Source: Labia minor (Eukaryota; Arthropoda; Insecta; Dermaptera; Spongiphoridae). Taken from it: a stretch of 64,000 nt of DNA. The stretch's first letter is position 1, and each line of letters starts with the position of its first letter. This document shows, piece by piece, positions 51,001 to 60,510 of this stretch. The DNA is taken from positions 64,974,501 through 65,038,500 of the forward strand of contig OY720349.1 in assembly GCA_963082975.1 (NCBI GenBank), in the 5' to 3' direction. The notes under the pieces are model-generated. The model saw nothing but the letters and a program-made list of their open reading frames with translations. It was not told the origin of the DNA and did no database searches. The position numbers and the translations under genes are program-made.

Positions 51001-54000
51001 TTTTAAGTTAAAAAATGAAAATTTCGATTACATTTTCTTATTAAAAAGTTTTAAATTATTTTTTTATGTAAAAATACATAGAAAAAGAATAAAAACATAA
51101 TGTTGAGTTATAATAGATGTACGTAGGTCATTGTAGGTTAATGTATATTTATACTTACAAACATAGAAATTTAATGAGTTTAATTTCTATTTTGACAAAA
51201 TATGTATTTCTATATTATTTCTATATTTAATAATTTGTTATTTTTGGCCTAAAATTACTTCTGTCCCCTTATTATGATTTGAATTAATACAATTAACTCA
51301 AAATTTTAAACATTTATGATTAAAAGTTTATATTATATTATAAAATTGAAGAGATTTTATGTTTATTAATTTTAATATAAATTATAATTAATTAGTTACT
51401 ATAAATTTAATTATACAAATATTAATATTAAATATATGAGATTTTTACGTATTTTATTAATTATTAAAATGAATATTAAGCATTTTTGTACTCTTTGAAA
51501 ATTAATTTCTCAATTTAATTTAATTATTTTTAGATTAAAATGATTTCTATCTATAATTTTTAATTTAACAAAATTAATTTATTTTATTATTCTAATCTTG
51601 AATTTATATACTTATATGAGGAATTCTTGCATTTTAAACGAATAAATATGCTGAGATCAACATGTTTTTATAAATTAGTATTCCAAAGTACATTTTATTG
51701 ATTCAATCAATTTCAAATTAATCATTTTAGATCACCAATTCTAAATTTTTGCATTCTTGCAAAAAATTTGAATCCACTCAAAATATTTTTTTTTAAATAA
51801 AGTAGTTAACATTCTTTATAATAAGTGAATCATAATTTTTATCATCATAATTTAGATGACATTGAAAGTCTCTGAGTCACCATGAAATATTAAAAAGAAA
51901 ATGATAATAATTTTCTAGGATGCGTTCTTTTACAGATTCTTGTGAAAATAACTTTTCATTCATTGATGAATTTGTTCTGAAATTACCAACTCTTTTTTAT
52001 TATTGTTTTTTTTTTGTTATTTTGTACATATGTAGGCTTTTTGGTTTGGCCATAGTTCAATTAGTATAGAAATGTTAACTCAACCGAGTGACGTGGGATT
52101 ATATTTAGATACATAAAAGCCTGTTGGCCGGCTTTTGCTAAGCCATTCAGCCAGTGACTGTCTAAGCTTTTAGATCCGGTTTGCACTCTTAGCTTTCTCT
52201 CTTAAAACAAAATGTACAAATCCAAGGTAATATTTTCAAATATCATTTATCAATCTAGAAATATATATCTTTCTAATCATTATCACTAATCTATAAGTAA
52301 ATCCTAAAATAATTAATTTCATTAATTTCTCAATGAAATAATTATTATTTTATATTAAGTATATTTATATTTTTTTAAAATTAACATTTTATTTTGAAGT
52401 TTAATCATTTCCTAAAAGAAAAATAATTAATAACTAATATTATTGTATAAGATAATTGATTATTTATATTTAATTCTTTTTATTTTTAATTTAAATAAAA
52501 TTTGAAAATACTTTCTTATTATATGAAGTGTATAAATAAGTTTTTATAAAAGTAGATAACTAAATATTTATAACTTAAAGGATATTAAGGTTATCAATTC
52601 ACTTGTTAACCTTCTCTTTTGTAATTAATGAAAAATAAAACTAAAGTATATTACATAATTTAATGATATGATTTTTAGAAAATAATCCTTGAGTGAACTT
52701 TGACAGGTGGGAAGATAGAAATCTCTCTCTGTCTCTTTCTCTCACCTTGGTTTCAGGAAAAACAAGCTGATAGTATTACTAACTAGATAACTAGTAATAC
52801 ATAATACCATAAAGTAGAAGGATATTCTAATTTCTAATAGTTGTTAGAATATGAATTTTACCAAATTAAATAAATAATACTAATGCTCATTATTCATTCT
52901 AATAAGAATCAAAGGAAAAATATGTATTTATTATACATCATAATATAACAATAAAAATTAACCTTAATTTTGTATAAAGAGGAAATAGCGTAACTATAAA
53001 GGATATTCGGAATTTATTACTTAAAAAATATTATTTTCCATACAAATTCAGAATTTGTATTGTTTTGAATGGGAACAAAATCAAGGGAATTAAATTTATG
53101 TTCCTGTTCCTTGAAATAAAAATTAATCAATTAGTCAATGATAGTATTAATATTCGTACTTATATCTAAAAATTAAAAGTGCAATACATCAATATATAAT
53201 ATATATATTAAAAAAATCCCAGTTTTTCTATCTTGAATAATGTATCATTTATTTATAAATATTTTAGGTCATGATCAATTTGTTACGAATTTCTTCTATC
53301 ATAGGCATATTTACAAATACATATTTTTATGTTTATGATTAGTATAATACCATTTGTTTATTTATATAATACTCACTAATTAAAAATATTCTTCCTATTA
53401 TGAACATTTTTCTAAATTCTTCAGATTAAAAATAAAAAAAATGTATTAGTTATAAAATAAATGATTTTTATTATCATGAGAAATTAATTATAATAATATA
53501 ACTATAGTTCATCTAAAAAAAAATCTCGATTATTTCATATTAAATTGTTGAGAAATTAGATAATTTTTTTTATTCTGAATTAATAATACCTTTTTATTAC
53601 TTAACACACATTTATAATAAATTTCTGAAATATAAAAGGAAATCTTAATAAGTTCAAATAATGTATTATTAATTATAATTATCGTATAAAAATATTTCTT
53701 TTAATTAAAATAGACCGATATTTATCTTGTACCATAGGTCTTGTATTATATAATCCTGGAATTTTTATTTTTCCCACTAACAATTTAATTTGAACATGAA
53801 AAATAGGGACATTGATCACACCATTAGAGATGATTTGTAGAAAAATTTAATTAATTTATTTTAGGGATTTGTTTATAGAATTTATTATATTTAACAAATT
53901 GATATTATGGAATTAATGCCAATTTGGAATTTTTAATGTTTTAAATTAATTAAAATACGAATGAATTATTAAAACTTCTCATAAGTAAATTTTAATAATA

Positions 54001-57000
54001 ATGTAACCGTTTAAAAATATCTAAAATACTATTTGAATCATTTCTATAAATATACCTTTAGAGAGTATTAATTGACAACTGGTAAAGAGAATATCTGAAC
54101 ATATAACTTCTTTAAAATTGAATTATTTAGAAGAAATTCGTATATAATTTTTACTTATATTATATTAAAAAAAACCTGTGATTATTGAAAGATTTTATAA
54201 AAAATATCCAAATTGCAATTGTAAATAGAATTTTGATTAGGATTTAGTAAATAAATTTACGATAAGCTTGTACAATATAAACCGAGATAAATTTAATTAA
54301 TAAAAGATTAGATCAATTATTTATTTTGCCGTGCGTAAGGACTTGAAAAATTAAAATTGAATGCTGGTGTAATTATTGAAAAATGATTTTCTTTTTTTCT
54401 GATTGAAGAATATATGTAAATTATTCTTGTAATATAACAAACTATGTATGTTGCATTATATTATCATTCTAAAATCTATCTATAAATCTCTATATTAGTT
54501 AATTTTAGTGGATGCTTATCCTAAGAATCCCTTTCTCTCTTTGACGTCTTTTGCATGGCTTATCTTGGTGTTTTTTTTTTTCGTTTGTTTTCAAACTTTC
54601 TGTGGATAGCAGTGCGTGCCCACCGTATTTCCTGCCGACCCATTTGATCCTCGAGCTGATGCAGAAACCCTCCGAGCTGCTATGAAGGGGATTGGCACCG
54701 ATGAACAGGCCATCCTCGATGTTCTCGGTCGTCGTACCATTTCGCAACGTCTTGAAATTGATGAAACTTTTAAAACCATGTATGGAAAGGTAAAAAAAAT
54801 ATTAATATTATTTTAATTTAAAAAAAAAAATGCATATTTCAACAAATATTGTAATTTTTCAAAATATAATATTTTATACCCTAAAATTTATTTTCTTTTG
54901 GAAATCAAATTATTTTATTTTCCAAATTTAGAGAAATTTAATTAACTTAATAAAATTATAATAATATTTACTAACATCATTCACATCATTACAATTATCA
55001 TTTATTAATAGAAATTAGGAGTATATTAAACATTCTCGATTTATATACATTTATTTAAATAAATTATTTAATATATTTTCATTATTATTTTTCTTTCAAT
55101 CAGAACTGTTAGAGACATTATTCATTAATTTTTTATTATTATCCATTAAAATTAATTTAGTTCATTATTTTTCTAAACAGAACACAACATGCTATACATC
55201 GGTCTATTTCTCAATTTTTTTTTTTTTTAATGATTAATGTCATTGTTTCTAAGCTTATATTATAACTGTCTTAATGAGTTTTGATTATTATTTTTATTTG
55301 TTTTTTATAGGATTTGGTTGACGAATTAAAAAGTGAACTGGGCGGAAAGTTCGAGCAGGCTATTGTGGCCCTGATGACCCCATTGCCAGATTTCTATGCC
55401 CAAGAGATCCATGATGCCATCAGTGGCCTGGGAACTGACGAACAGGCCATTATTGAAGTTCTATGTACACTCAGCAACTACGGCATCAAAACCATCTCTA
55501 GTGTTTATGAAAGCAGTAAGCTTTTGAAATATTAACAATTTAAAACAAAAATTCACTTCAAAAAATTATTATTATTATTATTTTGTAAATGTGTTTTCAG
55601 AATTTGAAAATTCCTTGGAAAGCGATTTGAAATCTGATACATCTGGACATTTTAAACGACTTTTGGTGTCATTATGCACGGTAATTATCTATTATAATAC
55701 AAAAAGGGAGTTGAGAATCATAATCTGACAAAATAGAACAATCTAATGACAATATAGTCAATTTTTTTAATTCTTAACACATGATCCGTTTTTTAATGAT
55801 CAATAACAAGAATGCTGTTTTAGGAATTAGAATTCGTTTTAGATTAAATTGAATTAGATTTATCAACAAATATGAAGGGAGAATAAAATAAAAACTGATA
55901 AGAGGGAATTGAAAAAATATGTAGATTATAAAAAATAAGAATTTGTTTCATCTGACCAAAGCATTTCGAAATCACTACCATCACAGGATTATATAAATAT
56001 AAATATTTTATTTTACATTTAAGAATTAAAAACGCATGTGATTGTAGATCTATTCATTTTCTTTCATTCTCATTCATTTTTTATGAGAAGAATTAAGAAT
56101 GTTTATATTTAAAAAAATTTTTACTTTCCTTATTATGTTAATTTTTATTTCAATAGCATTCATCATGTTTCTAAGAAATAAAATAAATAAAAGATGGCAT
56201 TAATTCTGTTGGGGCATCATAATGATTATTTATTTTTATTTATTCTTAGTGTTCTACAAAATAAATTACCTTAATAGAATTTTTAATTTATTATTAAATA
56301 CATTCGATATAAACTAAAATAAATCCCTTCTGTTTAGTAATCATAAAAAGATAGTTAATAAATGTATAGATAATTTTGAAAGGCTTAATTAATTTTTCTA
56401 ATGCACTACTGAATACAAAAGTTGTTGACCGCAACAACCACATATCTCACACATGACCCAGTCCCCATGAGTCAGTTCTATTTAATTTCTATTCTCTACC
56501 ATATATTTTATTTTATTTTAGCTTCTCCCCGTATTCTTGGTTCAATGAAAGAGACATATTTAAATATACTCAGTTGTAAAAAAAAAGTTTACATTTGCTA
56601 ATGGAATTAAAAATAAATTAATATTTATTTTCAGGCTAACAGAGATGAGAATTTCGATGTTGATGAAGGAGCTGCAATTGCTGATGCTGAATCTCTTCTT
56701 GCAGCAGGTAAAGTGAAATATTTATTATAATTAAATAAATATAAAATGATAAATTGTTTTCTTTTAAATTTTTGAATGTTTATTTTATTTCTATTATTCA
56801 GGTGAAATGCAATGGGGCACTGATGAGTCTGCATTCAATGCAATCCTCTTGACCCGAAGCTATCCCCAATTACGAAAAATTTTTGAAGAATATGAACGAT
56901 TAGCTGGTCACGATTTCGAGACAGCAATAAAACGAGAATTTGCCGGCAGCCTTGAGGATAGTTACCTTGCCATTGGTACAAATATTTTGATTTTAATTAT

Positions 57001-58824
57001 TTTTCTATAATATATGATAAAAATTATGTTATTATAATTATAAAAAAGAGTGTAGGTAATATTTTACTGCAATAACTACAGGAGAATATCAATGCGGGTT
57101 CAGCCCAAATCGATCAACTTTAGATCAGATTAGGGCGTATTATTCAAATTTGTCTTAAAGGTAGTAAAGGGAATCAACTGTCAGAAACTTTCGAAATTCG
57201 GAATGGGTTAAAACAAGGAGACGCATTATCACCAATTTTATTTAATTTAGTATTGGAATATGTGATTAGACAAATTGGGAAAAAATCAAACGGAATCCAA
57301 TTAAACAAACAAATTCAAGTATTAGGTTACGCAGAAGACTTAAATATAATAGGAGATCCGGCAATTGCAATTAAGGATAGCGTAGAAAAATTAATCGAAG
57401 TAGGAAAAGAGGTTGGGCTAGAAATTAATAGTGCTTGGGCAAAGTACTAGAGAGGATTAACACACAAATCTTAACATACAAAATGTAGAAAAATTTAAAT
57501 ACTTAGGATCTGTAATCACGAAGGATAATAAAATTCGAGAGGAATTTAAAGCGAGGTTGCAATCGGGAAACGCCTGTTATCATGCAGTAAAGGGCTTATC
57601 TCATCAAAATTATTATCAAAGGGGATAAAAATTAAAATATATAAAACAATTATTTTGCTGGTTGTATTATATGGGTGTGAGGCATGGTCTGTGACCTTAG
57701 GAGACGAGAGTAGATTTAGAGTATTTGAGAATAGGATTCTTCGCAGCATTTATGGACCAAAGAAAGATGAGGACAACGGGGAATGGCGGAGACTGTATAA
57801 CGAGGAATTGCATTACCTCTTTGCATCTCCAGATTTAGTTAGAATTATAAAATCGAGAAGGCTGAGATGGGCAGGATATGGGGCTAGAATGGGAGAGGAA
57901 AGAATGGCGAAAAATATATTGGTGGGGAGTCCGAGTGGAAGACGCCCTCTTGGAAGGGCAAGCACGCGGTGGGTGGATAATGTGGGAAGGGACCTGAGAG
58001 AGATGGGAGAGGGTAGGGATTGGAGGGTTGTGGCTCAGAATATAGGGATACTTGGAGAAGTGTGGTTGCTGCCACCAAGAACTTTCGAGTTCCGTAGAGC
58101 CACAGAGATAGATAGATAATATTTTGTAAAATTAATAAAAATTTGTTTATGTTTCTCTAGTACGGTCTTGTCGTCATAAGACTGGTTATTTCGCTAAGCG
58201 ACTTCACGATGCAATGTCTGGCATGGGAACCGATGATAAAACTTTGATCAGAATCATTGTGGCGCGATCAGAAATTGATTTAGGAGATATTCGTGATGAT
58301 TATGAGGCTATTTATGGCAAAACTTTGGCAGATAAAGTTGAGGTAAGTTAAATGGTTAAATTATTTTTTTAAAAAATTCTTATTAAATAAATATTTAAGA
58401 TTCATTATAATTGACTAATAAAGAGGACAAGAGACATGTATAATTATTGGTAAATTAGCTGAAATTAGACATAATTATACTTGTATAGTACATAGCACAA
58501 TAAAAAATTCCTAATGCTCCTAAATAATTTTTTAAATATTATTAAAATTGTCTTGGAATTTCCAAGGCCATTAATTAACACAAGTATTAAATTGATCAGA
58601 TTTATAGTTAAATCCATTTTCCTAACTGAGATCCATGAAATTATAGTTTTATTTAATATTTTTTTTAACTATACAATATGTTTTATATTTCATTTTATTT
58701 TATATTAGTTTTATTTATTTTTAACCTAATTAATGTTAGAAACAATTCAATTTTCATTTTCTTTCATTGCAGGGGGACTGCTCAGGAGATTTTAAAAAGC
58801 TTCTTCTTACAGTCATCGGTTAAT
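42305..58824 (+). CDS. AnxB9: Annexin B9-like protein (two alternative first exons)
   Basis: Calcium-dependent phospholipid-binding protein of the cytosol and membrane surface, acting in membrane trafficking. Coding exons: 42,305-42,328 (form A) or 52,212-52,226 (form B), then 54,613-54,789, 55,311-55,515, 55,601-55,680, 56,635-56,707, 56,802-56,975, 58,161-58,342 and 58,774-58,824 (stop TAA). All introns are GT-AG and all phases fit, giving 321 aa (A) or 318 aa (B), the usual annexin length. The common body opens [13 protein letters not shown]. Four annexin repeats carry type II calcium loops: GIGTDE (34-39), GLGTDE (106-111), WGTDE (191-195) and GMGTDD (265-270). The C-terminus [16 protein letters not shown] matches insect annexin B9. 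Intron 1 spans up to 12.3 kb and holds two mariners, a terminal-repeat element and a Helentron-like repeat; intron 6 holds a LINE. The symbol follows the family; orthology is inferred. Confidence 0.93.
42329..42571. other. Start of annexin intron 1
   Basis: AT-rich intronic sequence from the donor GTAGGC of exon A to the Helentron-like repeat. Nothing else recognised. Confidence 0.6.
42572..43210 (-). repeat. Helentron-like repeat, long form, in annexin intron 1
   Basis: On the minus strand: ACCGACCGACAATAGTAAGG start, tandem GTCCGTCTGTCC core, CGGCTCAACCGATTTTGATG, twin CRE-like sites (one mutated to TGACGTGA), then CAGTCGGTCGG and the hairpin GACCTGGCCACAGGTC. It shares private changes with the 20,633 copy. 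Confidence 0.75.
43211..44709. other. AT-rich intron 1 sequence
   Basis: No gene. A short segment with CTTCGATTATTAAATAAGAT and TCATCGAAATAGATTT (43,862-43,910) is repeated in near-identical form at 44,265-44,310, a dispersed 45-bp duplication of unknown meaning. Confidence 0.5.
44710..45550 (-). mobile_element. Internally deleted mariner transposon
   Basis: Terminal inverted repeats of about 27 bp, CGGTGTGGACAATAACCAAG onward at 44,711 and the same inverted ending at 45,549, bound the element. The transposase runs on the minus strand from ATG 45,374 to 44,776. It has an intact-looking N-terminus ([20 protein letters not shown]), then a deletion, a run of A/T at 45,174-45,190, [18 protein letters not shown], a frame break, and MHDNAPAHK with [15 protein letters not shown] (second and third catalytic Asp). 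The first-aspartate region is lost. About 840 bp, against roughly 1.3 kb for a whole mariner. Inactive; it could be mobilised only in trans. Confidence 0.88.
45561..46922 (+). mobile_element. Transposon with perfect 33-bp terminal repeats, unassigned family
   Basis: Perfect 33-bp inverted ends start GAAGACCTTAGAGCGAAACA at 45,561 and mirror this at 46,922-46,890; both sides adjoin TATATA. The core motif TGGTAAGCCACA of the ends recurs inside at about 45,751, 45,948 (inverted), 46,006 (inverted, partial) and 46,693. Coding remnants on the plus strand are an acidic N-terminal piece from ATG 45,771 ([19 protein letters not shown], then [15 protein letters not shown]), a middle piece near 46,035 ([20 protein letters not shown]) and a piece at 46,152-46,490 ([45 protein letters not shown], then [15 protein letters not shown] after a frame break). 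Such GRPVxI...LLPFIPP.YH.FY tails occur in multi-copy uncharacterised arthropod proteins; that comparison is from memory. No DDE core was recognised. Confidence 0.7.
46923..47784. other. Intron 1 sequence with a mixed-composition block
   Basis: AT-rich apart from 47,215-47,345, where TTTGTCCCCACCCACGCACG and GAATGGGAATGGGGTGATTG give a GC-richer patch. It may be an intronic regulatory element; there is no gene. Confidence 0.4.
47785..48235. repeat. Tandemly duplicated element with 62-bp poly(A)
   Basis: Two related units lie in tandem (about 47,868-48,082 and 48,083-48,192). Each has AAGCAACAATGG, GAGAATAAC, GGATCTTCA-GAGC, AAGAAGAAT, TTAACACCTAAAGAACATTC and ATGGGCAC with AACATCAATACCCTT. 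The first unit is split by an A tract of about 60 bp (47,951-48,011). The left edge has CCCTGGTTCTATATAACCCTG, promoter-like. It ends in an (AATAAT)n-type tail. A SINE-like or LTR-fragment origin is possible; I cannot assign it. Confidence 0.5.
48351..49607 (-). mobile_element. Near full-length mariner, inactivated by point lesions
   Basis: The ends TTGGGTTGGCAACTAAGCAA (48,351) and, inverted, TTGGTTGGCAAGTAAGTCAT (49,607) are mariner terminal repeats with TA-rich flanks. The transposase runs on the minus strand from ATG 49,421 to the stop at 48,423 (333 codons, family about 340-350). The DNA-binding half is readable ([20 protein letters not shown]), with VDEKWV (first Asp), HHDNARPH (second Asp) and [13 protein letters not shown] (third Asp, 34 spacing typical of mariner), and a C-terminal [20 protein letters not shown]. 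Lesions: TAG at 49,297-49,299, TGA at 49,285-49,287, TAG at 48,856-48,858, and a frameshift near 48,520. It is older or unselected but structurally whole. Confidence 0.92.
49608..50559. other. AT-rich intron 1 sequence
   Basis: No gene, repeat or RNA recognised. Confidence 0.6.
50560..50880. promoter_or_regulatory. Candidate intronic regulatory island
   Basis: About 320 bp of ordinary composition, 1.3-1.6 kb upstream of annexin exon B. It contains CCAATTTGCATACACG (octamer-like ATTTGCAT), GAACGTGTGGTG, CCCCACGCAG and a CT-rich right edge. No open frame. It may control the downstream annexin promoter; this is inferred from position and composition. Confidence 0.3.
50881..52100. other. AT-rich intron 1 sequence upstream of promoter B
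   Basis: Nothing recognised. T- and A-rich runs only. Confidence 0.6.
52111..52160 (+). promoter_or_regulatory. Annexin core promoter B (TATA-like + Inr-like)
   Basis: CATAAAAG at 52,112-52,119 lies 30-40 bp upstream of TTCAGCCAGTGAC (52,146-52,158), which contains initiator-like TCAG and CAGT cores. The transcript would have a 5' UTR of about 60 nt before the ATG at 52,212. The local sequence is less AT-rich than the surrounding intron. It is weaker than promoter A. Confidence 0.45.
52212..52226 (+). CDS. AnxB9: Annexin alternative first coding exon B
   Basis: It encodes MYKSK and ends AAG before the donor GTAATA, in phase 0 with exon 2 at 54,613, giving [15 protein letters not shown]. The exon is only five codons, so the support is the in-phase donor, the promoter-like sequence just upstream and the lack of an upstream in-frame ATG. 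An alternative reading is that the region is a non-coding exon. Confidence 0.5.
52227..54612. other. Annexin intron between exon B and exon 2
   Basis: AT-rich intronic sequence ending in GGATAGCAG before exon 2. A CT-rich tract at 52,718-52,745 is the only local feature. Confidence 0.6.
57075..58130 (+). mobile_element. LINE remnant inserted in annexin intron 6
   Basis: Plus-strand reverse transcriptase pieces: [15 protein letters not shown] (57,087-57,131), then after an internal deletion [20 protein letters not shown] and the catalytic-site segment [10 protein letters not shown], in which the usual YADD reads YAED. The later frame 57,655-58,119 has [51 protein letters not shown] and [16 protein letters not shown] to a stop. 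It has the same orientation as the host gene, and the annexin acceptor TTTCTCTAG lies about 30 bp beyond. The endonuclease, most of the fingers and palm start are missing. Inactive. Confidence 0.88.
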
Positions 58825-59704
58825 TAAACTAAATAAGATATATAAGATGAAATATTAACCTATACTCATTGTTTTAATCTATAAGCACCAAATATATATA
58901 ATTATATTTAATCTAATTGTTAGTTGCTTTGTTTTACACTCAGCTTGGGAAAAAGAAAATGGAAAAATATGCATTTAATTTAAAGAAAAAGGTATAAAAT
59001 TAAAATAAAAAACTATAATAAATAAGATATATAGAAAATAATTTAATAGATATTATTAATTATTATATAATTGGTATCTGTATTTAAGAATATTAAAGAT
59101 AAAATGCATAATGGATAGAATTAATGTGAGTTATGGTGCTTTTAGAAATTTGAACAAAATATAATTTTTAGGGTTTTATTCTATATAAGGAGAGTATATT
59201 TATATTTTTTCTAATTATTATTATTATTATTTCACCCCAAAGAAATACTCCTTTGTAAAATAAATCCTAAAACAATGAACAATATTTTGATAATTAGTGT
59301 TCATTTGATAATTTATTTTTTATATAGTTTATATATCTATAATATATATATATATATATATACTTAACAAAAGCTATGTAAGGTTTTTGTTTTATTTGCA
59401 TTTTTTATTAAAATAAAAGTGCCTCTTTATATTTTCTGAACTACAGAAGAATTTCCAATGTATTAAATATAAGATTTTTTTTGAAATCAATATTATTGTT
59501 TTTTTTCTTTGATATTTCTATCTCCTAAAAATTTGGAAATTTTAATGGATTAAATAAATTAATTAATATAGTAATTAGTTTTGTTAGCGTTGGGTGTTTT
59601 CAATAAGAAAATATCAGGAATAAACTCGTGAAAAGAACTATAAATAATTATTGATAAAGAATAAATAAAGATATTGAAACAAATTATTAAATTATTAAAT
59701 ATTT
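58825..59704. other. Annexin 3' region
   Basis: AT-rich 3' flank. Several AATAAA-type signals occur (for example near 59,000), so the exact polyadenylation site cannot be picked. A (TA)n run is at 59,343-59,361. Confidence 0.5.
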
Positions 59705-60135
59705 CTCCGGGTAACAGTGCCTCGTCAGCGGGGCAGGAGTGAGTATCTCATTTCTGTAATCTGATTTTCGAGTAATCCCACACCGGAGCTAGTGGGTGTG
59801 ACAATGAATTCTTTTGAGAGTGGTCCCATCACTACGCGTACATGATCGGGGTCCTCTGGTTTGACCTCCTTGACGGTAATAGGTACAGATGCGCACGGAG
59901 TCATAGCCGATAGCGGTTGTTCGTCGAGGGGCCAAAATGAAAATTCGCACCCTCGTTTCATCATGGCGACTTGGTTGGACCAAGTCAATCCAATCAGGAC
60001 ATCCTCAGGAATGGCTTCATCAGGAACAATGATTAAACAGTTGCGGTTACCTGTTGTAACTTCAAGTCACCTTCGATTTCTCCAACAGAAAACAGTTGTG
60101 GAGTGGAAAAACTCCCGAAGCCGAATAGCGGCAAC
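59705..60135 (-). mobile_element. Decayed LTR-retroelement protease segment
   Basis: The minus strand reads NRNCLIIVPDEAIPEDVLIG followed by LTWSNQVAMMKRGCEF and continues open to 59,725. VPDxAxPxDVLIG is the conserved strand-loop-strand near the end of retropepsin-type aspartic proteases in Ty3/gypsy-like elements. A one-base shift near 60,065 breaks the upstream frame, and no DTG/DSG active-site motif, RT or LTR is visible. It is an isolated fragment between the convergent 3' ends of annexin and NDUFAF1. Confidence 0.55.
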
Positions 60136-60455
60136 CGGATCGGCGTGATTCGTAGTCCAGTAGATCAGTTATAAAGATGATTTCGAATAATCTTAATCTA
60201 CATTCTAATATTAATAAGAAATAATCATCTTTAACCTTTTAATTTTCATTAATTTCACCATATAAGGGGCGAAATGCAAAGTATTCGCAATTATAAATTT
60301 AAAAGACAAAATAAAATCCGTCATTTAAAGTTAAAATTCTTTTTTTATAAATAAGAAGGAAGGTACAGAGTTTTTGGAACCTCTTTGATATAAGTTTTAT
60401 ATTATATATAAATAACTAAAAAACTCATTCATGATTAAAATAATATTTACATTGC

Positions 60456-60461
60456 TTTATT
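60456..60461 (-). other. Polyadenylation signal of NDUFAF1
   Basis: AATAAA on the minus strand, about 50 nt beyond the stop codon at 60,511, a normal distance for a short 3' UTR. Confidence 0.5.
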
Positions 60462-60510
60462 TAATTCAACAATAAATATCTACAATAAATTATACTAAAA
60501 TAAAGAAATT

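Noticed and set aside
59861-60148. Plus-strand open frame of 95 codons
   Set aside because: It is the antisense shadow of the retropepsin-like segment on the minus strand, which has the recognisable motif.
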